This document shows, one piece after another, positions 39,068 to 47,839 of a stretch of DNA of 64,000 bases. The stretch's first letter is position 1; every line of letters begins with the position of its first letter. Origin of the DNA: CANJIV01 sp046330225 (GTDB taxonomy: Bacteria > Actinomycetota > Thermoleophilia > Solirubrobacterales > Solirubrobacteraceae); assembly GCA_046330225.1 (NCBI GenBank), contig JAXLTD010000004.1:1-64000 (forward strand), in the 5' to 3' direction. Position numbers and translations under genes: made by a program. A model generated the notes under the pieces. That model did no database searches. It was not told the DNA's origin and saw only the letters and a program-made list of their open reading frames with translations.

Positions 39068-40188
39068 ACTTCGATCTCTCCGACGAGCAGATCTTCCTGA
39101 GCGAGGCCGCCCGCGGCGCGCTCGCCCGCCACAAGACGATCGAGGCGGCTCACCAGCTCCTGGACGGCGAGGCCGGCCCGGACCTGTGGCCTGCTGCCTG
39201 CGAGGCCGGCTGGCCCGGCCTCCTCATCGGCGAGGAGCAGGGCGGCGCCGGCCTCGGCGCGCTCGACGCCATGCTCGTGTCCTACGAGTGCGGACGCGTG
39301 CTCGCGTCGGTCCCGCTGCTCGGCCACGTGCCGGCCACGGCGATCCTCGCGGCCGGGGAGGCCGATGCCGGGCTCCTCGGGCGGCTGGCGAGCGGCGAGG
39401 CCCGCGCGGCCACCGTGCTGGCCCGTCCGCCCAGCAGCCAGGAATCCGAGTGGACCGTCGACGCTCAGCGCGGCGCCCACCGCGACCCCGCTCCGCAGGC
39501 GGCGGTCGACGGCGGCACCGCCACCCTCACCGGCCACGCCCACTGGGTCCCGGACCTGCCGGGCGCCGAGGTGATCGTCGTGGTGGCCGCCTCCGCCCAC
39601 GGGCCGGTTGCCGTCGTGCTCTCCCCGGACGCCGACGGCGTCACGGTGACGCCCGCGACGGTGTACGACGCGACCCGGTCGCTCGGCCACCTCGAGCTCG
39701 CCGGGGCCAGCGGCCAGGTGCTGCACCCGGGCGAGGACGAGCTCGCCTCCGCCTGGTACCTGGCCCAGTGCCTCATCGCCGCCGAGTCGCTCGGCGCGGT
39801 CGAGTCGGGCCTGGAGATGGCCGTCGCCTACGCCAAGGAGCGGTTCACGTTCGGCCGCGCGATCGGCTCCTACCAGGCCGTCAAGCACGGGCTGGTGGAG
39901 ATCCTGCGGCTCCAGGAGAACGCCCGCTCGCTCATGTACTACGCCGGCTGGGCCCGGCAGGACGCGCCCCGCGAGTTCCCGCTCGCCGCGAGTGCCGCCC
40001 GCACCGCGGCCGGCCACGCGCTGGACTACGCGGCGCGTGAGGTCATCTCGGTGCACGGCGGGATCGGCGCGACCTGGGAGCACGACGCGCCGCTGTACTT
40101 CCGGCGCGCCCAGCTCTCCCGGCGGCTGCTCGGCGGCGCCAACGACGCGACGGACCGCGTCGCCGACGAGCTGCTCGCGGCGGCCTGA
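39064..40188 (+). CDS. Acyl-CoA dehydrogenase, subunit 2
   Basis: 374 aa, second half of the pair. The N-terminal domain starts MNFDLSDEQIFLSEAARGAL; the central beta domain is degenerate and carries an insertion (~120-150, Glu/His/Arg-rich) instead of a clear FAD-loop. The C-terminal domain has ERFTFGRAIGSYQAVKH and the phrase VHGGIGATWEHDAPLYFRRA, which is well conserved. The loss of typical FAD-loop features suggests a partner whose role is partly structural. Confidence 0.9.
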   Translation: MNFDLSDEQIFLSEAARGALARHKTIEAAHQLLDGEAGPDLWPAACEAGWPGLLIGEEQGGAGLGALDAMLVSYECGRVLASVPLLGHVPATAILAAGEADAGLLGRLASGEARAATVLARPPSSQESEWTVDAQRGAHRDPAPQAAVDGGTATLTGHAHWVPDLPGAEVIVVVAASAHGPVAVVLSPDADGVTVTPATVYDATRSLGHLELAGASGQVLHPGEDELASAWYLAQCLIAAESLGAVESGLEMAVAYAKERFTFGRAIGSYQAVKHGLVEILRLQENARSLMYYAGWARQDAPREFPLAASAARTAAGHALDYAAREVISVHGGIGATWEHDAPLYFRRAQLSRRLLGGANDATDRVADELLAAA

Positions 40189-40203
40189 ACCCGGGCGGCC
40201 GGG

Positions 40204-40228
40204 GCGCCGGCGGGTCAGCCGCCGGCGC
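40204..40228. terminator. Perfect 10-bp hairpin between convergent genes
   Basis: GCGCCGGCGG (40204-40213) and CCGCCGGCGC (40219-40228) pair around GTCAG. The stem includes the stop codon of the ABC permease gene on the minus strand and could act as a bidirectional terminator. Confidence 0.55.
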
Positions 40229-40988
40229 GCTCGGCCGAGCGCAGGCCGCGCAGGCCCCAGGCCGCGGCGAGCAGGCCGACGCCGACGACGACCAGGAAGG
40301 CGAGCGCTGTCTGGTCCTCGGCGCCCGAGATGAGGCCGCGCCCGGCCTGCAGGAGGGCCGTCGCCGGATTCACGTGCGCGACCGATTTGATCCAGCCGCT
40401 GAGCAGGTCGAGCGGCACGTAGACCGGGGCCATGAACAGGATGAGGAAGACGGGGATCTGCATGAGCGGCCCGGCCTGGATCGAGCGGGCCCGCAGGGCC
40501 ACGCCGGCGCCGAACAGCACCGCGGTGAGGTTCGTGAGCAGCGCGAGCACGAGCAGCGCCACGAACTGCGGGACGGTCGCGGAGACCTCCATGCCGGCGA
40601 CGATCGCGACGACGAAGAGGATCGTAATCGTGAGGAACGACCTCACGACCGAGGCCATCACGTAGCCGAGCAGGATCGCGGTCCGGTGCGGGGCCGCCAG
40701 CAGCATCCGCCGGGCGAACCCGCTCTCGAAATCCGCGGCGATCGTGAACCCGGTGAACACGCCCCCGAACGCCGCCGACTGGAAGAGGACGAAGACGAAC
40801 TGGAAGGCCGTGTAGCCGCCGGCGAAGTCGAAGTTCGGCGCCTTCCCGACCGCCGAGAGCCCGCCCGCGAAGGCGGTGAAGAAGAAGATCGGGAAGATGA
40901 TCGACGGCAGGAACAGGGCCGGGTTGCGCGAGAGGTTGTGCAGGACCCGGCCGGCGACGCCGACGGCGATGGAGACGTAGCGGCTCAC
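40215..40988 (-). CDS. ABC-2 type exporter permease 2
   Basis: 257 aa, six helices, DrrB/ABC-2-type permease. SRNPALFLPSIIFPIFFFTAFAG and YTAFQFVFVLFQSAAFGG are membrane segments, MLLAAPHRTAILLGYVMA is the cytoplasmic coupling region, and GWIKSVAHVNPATALL is the C-terminal signature of the family. GTG at 40988 overlaps the upstream permease stop. Confidence 0.88.
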   Translation of the reverse strand: MSRYVSIAVGVAGRVLHNLSRNPALFLPSIIFPIFFFTAFAGGLSAVGKAPNFDFAGGYTAFQFVFVLFQSAAFGGVFTGFTIAADFESGFARRMLLAAPHRTAILLGYVMASVVRSFLTITILFVVAIVAGMEVSATVPQFVALLVLALLTNLTAVLFGAGVALRARSIQAGPLMQIPVFLILFMAPVYVPLDLLSGWIKSVAHVNPATALLQAGRGLISGAEDQTALAFLVVVGVGLLAAAWGLRGLRSAERAGG

Positions 40989-41815
40989 GTGCGCACCAGC
41001 CGCGTCTTCATGGACCGGCTCGCCAGCGTGATCCCCACGACGAAGACGGCCGCACCGATCCCGAAGGCCAGCCCGAGCGCCTCGCCATCCCAGCCGGTGA
41101 TGATCACGCTGCGCATGCCTTCGATGAGGTACGACACCGGGTTCCACGTGGCGACCGTGCGAAACCAGTCCTGCTGGATGAGGTCGCGGGGGAGGCTCAT
41201 CGACGAGAGGAACAGCAGGACGAAGACGAGCGGGAACATGCCCTCGACCGCTTCGCCCGAGCCGGTCCGCAGCGCGAGCCAGGCGCCCACCGACCCGAAG
41301 GCCAGCGCGATCACGATCATGAGGGCGACGAGCACGAGCGCCCCGCCCACGCCCGCCGCGAAGGTGGCTCCGGCCGTCAGGCCCACCGCGAGGTAGAACG
41401 CCGCCTCGATCAGCGCGAGGGCCACGACCCCGGCGAGCAGGCCGGCCAGCAGCGCCGGCGCGCGCAGCGGCGTGAGCGACAGGCGGTTCAGGAACCCCGT
41501 CTGGATGTCGGTCGCGAGGTCCTTCCCGGCGCCGGTGAGCGCGAACAGCGCGCCCTGCATGAACATGATCGCCCAGGCGAAGTCCAGATAGGAGTCGGTC
41601 GGGAAGCCGGGCAGCTTCGTTGCCGCCGCGAGCCCGCCCGCGTTGACGGCGAGCAGGAAGCTCGGGAAGACGAGCGCCGGGACGATCTGGGCGGGCTGGC
41701 GCAGCGTGCGCACGACCGACCGCCGGGCCAGCACGGCGACCTGCGTCGAGAGGCTGACGTGGCCGGGGGGCGGGAGCGCGCGACCGGAGCCCGCCGCGAC
41801 GGCGGCGGCGCTCAT
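40985..41815 (-). CDS. ABC-2 type exporter permease 1
   Basis: 276 aa, six helices. VLARRSVVRTLRQPAQIVPALVFPSFLL opens the membrane domain; TDIQTGFLNRLSLTPLRAPALLAG is the coupling helix region, and ATWNPVSYLIEGMRSVI the C-terminal signature. Two permeases with one ATPase make a drug- or lipid-exporting ABC transporter of DrrAB type. It overlaps the ATPase gene by four nt. Confidence 0.88.
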   Translation of the reverse strand: MSAAAVAAGSGRALPPPGHVSLSTQVAVLARRSVVRTLRQPAQIVPALVFPSFLLAVNAGGLAAATKLPGFPTDSYLDFAWAIMFMQGALFALTGAGKDLATDIQTGFLNRLSLTPLRAPALLAGLLAGVVALALIEAAFYLAVGLTAGATFAAGVGGALVLVALMIVIALAFGSVGAWLALRTGSGEAVEGMFPLVFVLLFLSSMSLPRDLIQQDWFRTVATWNPVSYLIEGMRSVIITGWDGEALGLAFGIGAAVFVVGITLASRSMKTRLVRT

Positions 41816-42831
41816 GCCGGCGCGGCCTCCGCTGCCGCCTCCTCCTCCGCGGCCTCCTCATCCCCGGCGCCCTCCAGGGACCGGCCCGTCTTGGCGAGGA
41901 AGACGTCGTCGAGCGTCGGCTGGTGCAGCTGGAGCGTCGCCACCCGCAGGCCCTCGGCGTCGAGGGCCCGCACGACGTCGGCCAGCCGGCCCTCGCCGCC
42001 GTCGAGCTGCACGGCGGCCGCCCGGTCGTCGCAGGCCGCGGCCGCGCCAAAGCCCGCGAGCACCCCGGCGACGGCGTCGCGCTGCCCGGGGTCGACCGGC
42101 ACGATCTCAACGGTCGGCAGGCCGATCTGCGCCTTGAGCTGCGCCGGCGTGCCCTCGGCCACGATGTGGCCGCGGTCGATGATCCCGACCCGGTCCGCCA
42201 GCGCGTCGGCCTCCTCGAGGTACTGCGTGGTGAGGAACACGGTCACGCCATCGTCGGTCGCGAGGTGCGCGACCTCGTCCCACAGGGCCGTCCGGCTCTG
42301 GATGTCCAGGCCCGTCGTCGGCTCGTCGAGGAAGAGGATCCGGGGCCGGTGGATGAGGGCCAGCGCGAGATCGAGGCGGCGCTTCATGCCGCCGGAGTAG
42401 CCCCCCACCCGGCGGTCGGCCGCCTCGGTGAGGCCGACGCGCTCCAGGAGCTCGACGGTCCGCGGCCCCCGCTCGCCCTTGGGGATGCCCTGGAGCGACG
42501 CCTGCAGGCGCATGTGCTCGCGCCCCGTGAGCAGGGGGTCGAGCGCCGCCTCCTGGAGCGCCGCGCCGATGTGGGCCCGGACGTCAGCGCCCTGGGTGGC
42601 GATGTCGAAGCCGGCGACCGTCGCGCGGCCCGCCGTCGGCGGGAGGAGCGTGGTGAGCATCAGCACCGTCGTGGACTTGCCCGCCCCGTTCGGGCCGAGG
42701 AACCCATAGATCTCGCCGGGCGCGACCTGGAGCGCAATCCCGTCGACGGCGCGGATGCCGCCCTTGAATTCGCGCACGAGGCCGTCCACCTGGATGCCCT
42801 GCTCCGTGGTCTGCCTCGGGGTGCCCGCCAT
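41812..42831 (-). CDS. ABC-2 type exporter ATP-binding protein (DrrA-like)
   Basis: 339 aa. Walker A GPNGAGKSTT, Q-loop GAALQEAALDPLLT, signature YSGGMKRRLDLALAL and Walker B ILFLDEPTTGLD. A DrrA-type C-terminal extension (THxY-like QYLEEADALADR, then GTPAQLKAQIG) is followed by a Glu/Ala-rich tail. ATG 42831 has a GGAG Shine-Dalgarno; ATG 42843 is a possible alternative. Divergently transcribed from a MarR regulator that probably represses it. Confidence 0.9.
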   Translation of the reverse strand: MAGTPRQTTEQGIQVDGLVREFKGGIRAVDGIALQVAPGEIYGFLGPNGAGKSTTVLMLTTLLPPTAGRATVAGFDIATQGADVRAHIGAALQEAALDPLLTGREHMRLQASLQGIPKGERGPRTVELLERVGLTEAADRRVGGYSGGMKRRLDLALALIHRPRILFLDEPTTGLDIQSRTALWDEVAHLATDDGVTVFLTTQYLEEADALADRVGIIDRGHIVAEGTPAQLKAQIGLPTVEIVPVDPGQRDAVAGVLAGFGAAAACDDRAAAVQLDGGEGRLADVVRALDAEGLRVATLQLHQPTLDDVFLAKTGRSLEGAGDEEAAEEEAAAEAAPA

Positions 42832-42867
42832 CGTGGTCTCCATCAGTCGCTGCCGAACGCGATGGGC

Positions 42868-42919
42868 AGGGTACATCAATAGTTGAGGTTTGCCAACTAT
42901 TGGACCTGGCAAGTACCAT
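42868..42919. promoter_or_regulatory. Divergent promoters with MarR operator
   Basis: Minus strand: -35 TTGGCA (42891-42896) and -10 TACCCT (42868-42873), 17 nt apart, drive the exporter. Plus strand: -35 TTGCCA (42890-42895) and -10 TACCAT (42914-42919), 18 nt apart, drive marR, whose ATG is nine nt after the -10. A perfect inverted repeat CAATAGTTG (42877-42885)/CAACTATTG (42894-42902) covers both -35 regions: a single operator controlling both directions. Confidence 0.7.
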
Positions 42920-42927
42920 CGGGGACG

Positions 42928-43383
42928 ATGGCCGCCCCGGACCGCACAGCCCATCCGCGCCAGCGGGCCGATCCCGGCGAGGAGGCCTGGCGGCGCATGG
43001 TCGAGCTGGTCTTCTCCTCGATCTCCTTCCCGGAGGTCGCGGCGGGCTTCGACCTCTCTCCTCCGCAGGCGCACCTCCTGCGGCTGCTCGGCGGCGGCGC
43101 CGAGATCCCGATGAGCGCGATGGCCGGGCACCTGCATTGCGACGCGTCGAACGTGACGGGCATCGTCGACCGGCTGGAGGCGCGCGGACTCGTGGCGCGC
43201 CACGCCGACGCCCGCGACCGGCGGATCAAGCGCCTGGCCCTCACCGAGGCCGGCGTCCGCCTCCGGGCCGAGTTCATGGACCGCCTGCTCGAGACGCCGC
43301 CGGCGATCGCGTCGCTGAGCGCCGCCGAGAAGCGCGCGCTGCGCAACGCCCTGCGGGCCGCGCAGGCCGGCGCGGCGGACTAG
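42928..43383 (+). CDS. MarR-family transcriptional regulator
   Basis: 151 aa winged-helix repressor. The helix-turn-helix runs through MSAMAGHLHCDASNVTGIVDRLEARG, and the wing DARDRRIKRLALTEAG is typical. ATG 42928 follows a -10 by only eight nt, so the transcript is leaderless. It overlaps the convergent SDR gene by four nt. Most likely autoregulated and controlling the divergent ABC exporter in response to an aromatic or lipophilic ligand. Confidence 0.92.
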   Translation: MAAPDRTAHPRQRADPGEEAWRRMVELVFSSISFPEVAAGFDLSPPQAHLLRLLGGGAEIPMSAMAGHLHCDASNVTGIVDRLEARGLVARHADARDRRIKRLALTEAGVRLRAEFMDRLLETPPAIASLSAAEKRALRNALRAAQAGAAD

Positions 43384-44201
43384 CCGGCCTGGCGGTCGAT
43401 CGGTCCGCCGGCGATCCGGGCGTAGAGCGGCAGCAGCACCGTGCGGGGCGAGTAGCGCCCGCTCACCCCGGCCACGCGCGCCGGGAGGTTCGGGATCACG
43501 GTGCGCTTGCCCTTCACCATCCCCTCGATGCCGGACCGCGCCACGTCCGCCGCGCTCGCCCACACGAAGTCCGGCCCGCTCTCGCCGATCTTGCCGAAGC
43601 CCGCCACGTCGGCGAACTCGGTCTTGACCGGGCCCGGGCACAGGACCGTGCACGAGACGCCGGTTCCGGCCAGGTCGGTGTGGACCGCCTCGGAGAACGC
43701 GTTGACGAACGCCTTGGTGGCGCTGTAGGTCGCCTGGCGCGGCAGCGGCTGGAACCCGGCGATCGAGCCCACGTTGAGGATCGCGCCAGCGCCGCGGTCG
43801 ATCATCCCGGGCAGGAACGCCGCCGTGATGTGCTGCAGGGCGACGACGTTGAGCTCGGTCTCCTCGAGCTCGCGCGCAGGCTCGAGGTCCTGAAAGCGGC
43901 CGAGGGTCGAGAAGCCCGCGTTGTTGCACACGCCGGCCACCTGCGCATCGGCCGCGAGCAGCTCGTCCACGAGATCCTGGCGGGCCGCGCGGTCGGCGAG
44001 ATCGCACGGGCGGGCCTGCGCCGTGACGCCGTGGCGGGCCCGGAGCTCTTCGGCGAGCTCCTCCAGCCGGTCCGCCCGCCGGGCCACGAGGACGACGTTG
44101 TAGCCGCGACCGGCGAGCTGGCGCCCCAGCTCCGCGCCGATGCCCGCGGAGGCGCCGGTGACGAGGACGGTCGAATCGGGGGTCGGGTCGGGCAGGCTCA
44201 T
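43380..44201 (-). CDS. Short-chain dehydrogenase/reductase
   Basis: 273 aa NAD(P)-dependent oxidoreductase, Rossmann fold. TGASAGIG (nucleotide loop), NNAG, SIAGFQPLPRQATYSATKAF (Ser...YxxxK) and CPGPVKTEF are intact. VARRADRLEELAEELRARHG suggests NADP preference through basic residues after strand 2. The stop overlaps the MarR stop from the opposite strand. Substrate unknown. Confidence 0.9.
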   Translation of the reverse strand: MSLPDPTPDSTVLVTGASAGIGAELGRQLAGRGYNVVLVARRADRLEELAEELRARHGVTAQARPCDLADRAARQDLVDELLAADAQVAGVCNNAGFSTLGRFQDLEPARELEETELNVVALQHITAAFLPGMIDRGAGAILNVGSIAGFQPLPRQATYSATKAFVNAFSEAVHTDLAGTGVSCTVLCPGPVKTEFADVAGFGKIGESGPDFVWASAADVARSGIEGMVKGKRTVIPNLPARVAGVSGRYSPRTVLLPLYARIAGGPIDRQAG

Positions 44202-44236
44202 GGCGGTCTCCTGGGTCGGACGGGCAGCGCCAGAGG

Positions 44237-45424
44237 CTACGCGCCGCCGGCGGCCGGCGGCGTCGTGACCTCGAGGCGCCCGCGCGGGTCCACGCTCAGC
44301 GCGCGCCGCCCGGCGAGCAGGTCGAGCAGCTCGTCGCCGACGAGCTCGCGCCGCCAGCCGGTGAGCACGCGCACCTCCGGCTCGGCGCTGCGGCGGCGCG
44401 CGGCGGCCACCACAGCCTGCAGGTCGGCCCGCGAGGCGACGAGCTCGTAGGCGAGCCCGGCCTCGAGCGCCCGGGCCCGCACGAGCGCCGCGGCCATGTC
44501 GACGAGCGGGGCGTCGGCGGCCTCGGACCGGGGCGCGTCGCTGCTGTCGAGCCGGATCGGGTCTGCCTCGCTGCCGCGTCGCACCGCGTCGAGGATCTCG
44601 GCGCGGTGCCGGCGCATCGTGCGCTGCTGGACGCCGCGGATGCGCTCGAGCCCGCGCTGATCCGCCGGCCGCTGCCGCGCGATCTCCACGAGCGCGGCGT
44701 CCTGCAGGACCGAGCCGACCGGCTTGTCCTCGGCCGACGCGGTGCGCTCCCGCCAGGCCGCGAGCTCCTGGGCCACGGCGACGTCGCGCGGCTTGAGCCG
44801 CGTGATGCGGGGCAGGCGGAGGTAGGCGGTCTCGGCGTCGCGCTCGTCCGTGACCAGCTCGAGCGCGCGGCACTCCTCGCGGGCCCACTCGAGCCGGCCC
44901 GACTCGCGCAGGCGGTCCTGCAGCGCGGTGGCGAGCGCCAGCAGTTCCTCGACGTCGCCGCGCGCGTAGGCAAGCTGCTTCGCGGTCAGGGGGCGCTCGT
45001 CCCAGCGCGTGAACGACTCGGACTTGTCCAGGCGCGTTCCCAGGACGGCGTGCAGGAGGTTGCCGTACCCGGTCTGGGCGCCGAGTCCCGCGAAGCCGGC
45101 AGCGACCTGCGTGTCGAAGACGTTGACGATCTCCGTGCGCCACACCCGCCGCAGGAGCGCCACGTCCTGGCGCCCGGCGTGCAGGACGATCTCGATCTCG
45201 GGGTCGGCCAGGACCGCGGCGACCGGCGCCGGGTCGTAGTCGGCGAGGGTGTCGAGCACCGCGACATCGGCCCGGCCCGGCGCTGCCGGGTCGTCGGTGG
45301 CGAACTGGGCGAGGCAGAGCAGCGACCGGTAGCGGCCTTCGCCCACGAACTCGGTGTCGATCCCCAGCCGCCCCGCGGCCCGTGCGGCGGCAGCGATGGC
45401 GGCGAGGTCCGGCGGCGAGGTCAT
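44237..45424 (-). CDS. rnd: Ribonuclease D
   Basis: 3'-5' exoribonuclease for tRNA maturation (395 aa). DEDD-y active site: IDTEFVGEG (Asp, Glu), LHAGRQDVALL (Asp) and LAYARGDVEELL (Tyr, Asp). A HRDC domain follows near residues ~205-290 (DERDAETAYLRLPRI...), then a weaker second HRDC-like region. ATG 45424 has TACGGT nine nt upstream (leaderless type). Confidence 0.93.
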   Translation of the reverse strand: MTSPPDLAAIAAAARAAGRLGIDTEFVGEGRYRSLLCLAQFATDDPAAPGRADVAVLDTLADYDPAPVAAVLADPEIEIVLHAGRQDVALLRRVWRTEIVNVFDTQVAAGFAGLGAQTGYGNLLHAVLGTRLDKSESFTRWDERPLTAKQLAYARGDVEELLALATALQDRLRESGRLEWAREECRALELVTDERDAETAYLRLPRITRLKPRDVAVAQELAAWRERTASAEDKPVGSVLQDAALVEIARQRPADQRGLERIRGVQQRTMRRHRAEILDAVRRGSEADPIRLDSSDAPRSEAADAPLVDMAAALVRARALEAGLAYELVASRADLQAVVAAARRRSAEPEVRVLTGWRRELVGDELLDLLAGRRALSVDPRGRLEVTTPPAAGGA

Positions 45425-45433
45425 GGACGCGGG

Positions 45434-45439
45434 ACCGTA
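45434..45439 (-). promoter_or_regulatory. -10 hexamer TACGGT of rnd
   Basis: TACGGT on the minus strand lies nine nt before ATG 45424. Confidence 0.45.
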
Positions 45440-45503
45440 TCGGCTCGGCGCGCCACAACGGCTCGTCGTGCGACCGGCAGGAGCCTGGCGCTCGCGAGTC
45501 AGC

Positions 45504-46907
45504 TCACGCGGCGACCAGCTCGCGGCTCGCGCTGCGATCCAGCGCGGCGGCCGCGGCGGACAGCCGGGCGATCTGCGCTCGGGCACGCGCTTCGGTCGCC
45601 CGGTCCTGCTGGCCGGCGATGCGGCGGACCGCGTCGAACGCGCCCATCTCGCCCTGGGCCTCGGCCACCTGCTCGGCGATCGACTCGAAGAGCGTGCGGA
45701 CGGCCTCGGAGTCGGCGTGGGCCGCCTCGACCCGCCCGTTGACCTCGATCGCCCGAATGCGGTTCAGGGTGCTCACGAGCGCCGCGGCGTGGCCGGAGAG
45801 GGCGAGCAGGCGCGCGTCGAGGTCGCGGAGCGAGCCGAGGAGCTCATCCACGGCCTCCTCGACCACGTGCGCGAGCAGCCCGAGCTGCTCGGCGGCCGCG
45901 GCGTCGACCGCGTCCCCGTCCGCCCTCTCGGACACGAACGCGGTCATCATCTCGGTCTGGAGCTTGCTGGCGGCGATGCGGAAGCCCATGTCCCCGAGGA
46001 GCGACAGCGCGCCGGCGGCCTCGCTGAGCGCGATCACCGGCCGGGCCACGGCGTCGGACTGGGTGCGCAGGATCTGCGCCACGGCGCCGAGGGCGGCGCT
46101 GTCGCTCAGGCGGGCCGCGGCGAGCATCGCGTTGAGGGAGAACATCCGCATGCTGTCTGCCAGGCCCAGCACAAACCCCGATTTCGCCGCGAGGGTGTCG
46201 CCCAGCGCGGCGTAGTCGCCGAGGTCGCGCTCGAGGTCGTCGAGGAAGGTCCGCGCGTCGCGGCAGGCGGCCACCAGCTCGCGCAGGTCCCGGCCCACGG
46301 CGGGCGGCGGAGCAGCCGCGCCGGCGGCGAGCGCGGCCTCGCGCGATTCGAGCTCGGCGACCAGCGCCGCCTGCATGAAGGCCTCGTAGCCGTCGAAGCC
46401 CTCCGCGGCGAGGATCTCGCCCAGGCGCGCCATCGAGGCGGCGATCGCTGGCTTGCGCTGGCGGGGATCGGCGCCCTCGACGCTCCGCTCGACCTCGAGC
46501 AGCTCCGCATAGATCGCCTCGACCTTCGCGAGGAGCGGCGTCGTCGGCTTGAGCCGGACTGACGCGTAGCCGTCGCGAGCCGGCACCACGACGGCCATCA
46601 CCCAGTAGTACGAGCCGTCCTTGGCCTTGTTCTTGACGTAGGCGGCCACGGACTTCCCGGCTGCGAGGAAGTCCCACAGCGCCTGGAACACGCAGCGGGG
46701 CATGTCCGGGTGGCGGATGACGTTGTGCGGCTGGCCGACGAGCTCCTCGCGCGCGAACTTGCTCACCCGGACGAAGACGTCGTTGCCGAGGCGGATGATG
46801 CCCTTGCGGTCGGTGACCGAGATGAAGAGCTCGTCGACCGCCAGCTCGGACTCCCGGTCGATCGGAGCGGCCGACTCCGGCCGGCCGCTGTGGCGCAGTT
46901 CTCGCAC
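45504..46907 (-). CDS. Soluble PAS-domain sensor with MCP-like helical region
   Basis: 467 aa, no membrane helix. The N-terminal Aer-like PAS domain (residues ~25-115) includes HNVIRHPDMPRCVFQALWDF and NKAKDGSYYWVMAVV. A helical linker follows, and the C-terminal half is all alpha. Two segments look like degenerate chemoreceptor tips: MRMFSLNAMLAAARL and IRAIEVNGRVEAAHA, compared with the usual LLALNAAIEAARA of MCPs. It lacks HAMP, a membrane anchor and a methylation-site pattern. A redox or oxygen sensor is plausible; a che partner is not in the window. Start GTG 46907. Confidence 0.75.
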   Translation of the reverse strand: MRELRHSGRPESAAPIDRESELAVDELFISVTDRKGIIRLGNDVFVRVSKFAREELVGQPHNVIRHPDMPRCVFQALWDFLAAGKSVAAYVKNKAKDGSYYWVMAVVVPARDGYASVRLKPTTPLLAKVEAIYAELLEVERSVEGADPRQRKPAIAASMARLGEILAAEGFDGYEAFMQAALVAELESREAALAAGAAAPPPAVGRDLRELVAACRDARTFLDDLERDLGDYAALGDTLAAKSGFVLGLADSMRMFSLNAMLAAARLSDSAALGAVAQILRTQSDAVARPVIALSEAAGALSLLGDMGFRIAASKLQTEMMTAFVSERADGDAVDAAAAEQLGLLAHVVEEAVDELLGSLRDLDARLLALSGHAAALVSTLNRIRAIEVNGRVEAAHADSEAVRTLFESIAEQVAEAQGEMGAFDAVRRIAGQQDRATEARARAQIARLSAAAAALDRSASRELVAA

Positions 46908-47060
46908 GCCCTTGATTTCGGCGCGCGTTCCCCGAGGTTGAGCGGCAGTCGTGCCGTGGCCGGATCACGCCGGACTCCCGCGCGTAGTTCCCCCAGGCGC
47001 TCACCGGCACCGGCACGTCTTTACGCAGCACGATCCACGCCAGGCTCAGGTAGCGACCGC

Positions 47061-47066
47061 TAGGCT
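47061..47066 (+). promoter_or_regulatory. -10 hexamer TAGGCT of the DUF2007-like gene
   Basis: TAGGCT ends seven nt before GTG 47074 and supports that start. Confidence 0.45.
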
Positions 47067-47073
47067 GGCGCTC

Positions 47074-47439
47074 GTGCCATCGGTCCCCGAACCCGACAGC
47101 CGCGTCTGGTCCGGCGCCACCGAGGCCGAGGCCGGCATGGTGGTGCAGCACCTGAAGTCCCACGGCGTGGCCGCCCACGTCCAGACCCCGCTGGGCACCG
47201 CGGGCGGGCTCGCCAGCGCGGACGTCTACGTCCAGCCGTCCGACGCCGAGGAGGCGCTGCGCCTCATTGGCGAGCTTCAGTCCGAGGATCCGGAGCTCGG
47301 CTTCGAGGCGGCGGACGCCGAGGCCGAGGAGGAGGCCGGGGCGCCGCGCGGCGTCTTCACCTCCCGCGCCTGGCTCCCGGCGCTCGCGCTCATCGCCATC
47401 GCGGGCCTGGTCTTCCTGCTGCTGTCGGACGTCATCTGA
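47074..47439 (+). CDS. DUF2007-like signal-transducing protein with C-terminal membrane helix
   Basis: 121 aa. Residues ~10-70 have the DUF2007 pattern (SGATEAEAGMVVQHLKSHGVAAHV, then a predicted strand DVYVQPSDAEEALRLI). An acidic linker follows, and a hydrophobic segment (LPALALIAIAGLVFLLLSDVI) ends the protein, so it is tail-anchored. Role unknown. Confidence 0.7.
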   Translation: MPSVPEPDSRVWSGATEAEAGMVVQHLKSHGVAAHVQTPLGTAGGLASADVYVQPSDAEEALRLIGELQSEDPELGFEAADAEAEEEAGAPRGVFTSRAWLPALALIAIAGLVFLLLSDVI

Positions 47440-47467
47440 GCGCCGGCGTGGGCGCGGGAGGCTGGCC

Positions 47468-47839
47468 ATGATCGTCGCGGTGTTCCGGCGCCGCCTGAGG
47501 GACGGCGCCACGTTCGCGGAGTTCGTGGAGGCGTGGGAGGCCGAGTCCGGCTTCGGGGTCGCCGCGCGGGTGTTCAACGCCGTCTCGCTCGAGGACCCGC
47601 GCGAGATCCTGTCGGTCGGCTTCGTTGCGGCCGACCCGGCCGCGCTCGGCGCCCTCGGGACGCAGGTGGCGGATGCGGAGGCCGAGCGCCATCGGCGGAT
47701 CGACGCGGTCATCGAGTCCACGGAGCTGCGGGCGTTCTACGAGCTCCGCACCGAGCACGACTTCAGCGACGACCCACGGGAGATCGATGCCGCGAGCGCC
47801 GAGAGCCTGCTCGCAGCGCTGCGGGGCGGCACGGCATGA
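47468..47839 (+). CDS. Hypothetical protein (dimeric alpha/beta-barrel-like)
   Basis: 123 aa, cytoplasmic. MIVAVFRRRLRDGATFAEFVEAWE and the pattern strand-helix-strand suggest a ferredoxin-like/antibiotic-monooxygenase-type fold, but no catalytic motif can be named. Its stop overlaps the following ATG (ATGA). Confidence 0.6.
   Translation: MIVAVFRRRLRDGATFAEFVEAWEAESGFGVAARVFNAVSLEDPREILSVGFVAADPAALGALGTQVADAEAERHRRIDAVIESTELRAFYELRTEHDFSDDPREIDAASAESLLAALRGGTA

Noticed and set aside
39064..40188. Possible broken acyl-CoA dehydrogenase because its FAD loop is degenerate
   Set aside because: The gene is full length and coupled to an intact partner; divergent second subunits are normal in heteromeric acyl-CoA dehydrogenases.
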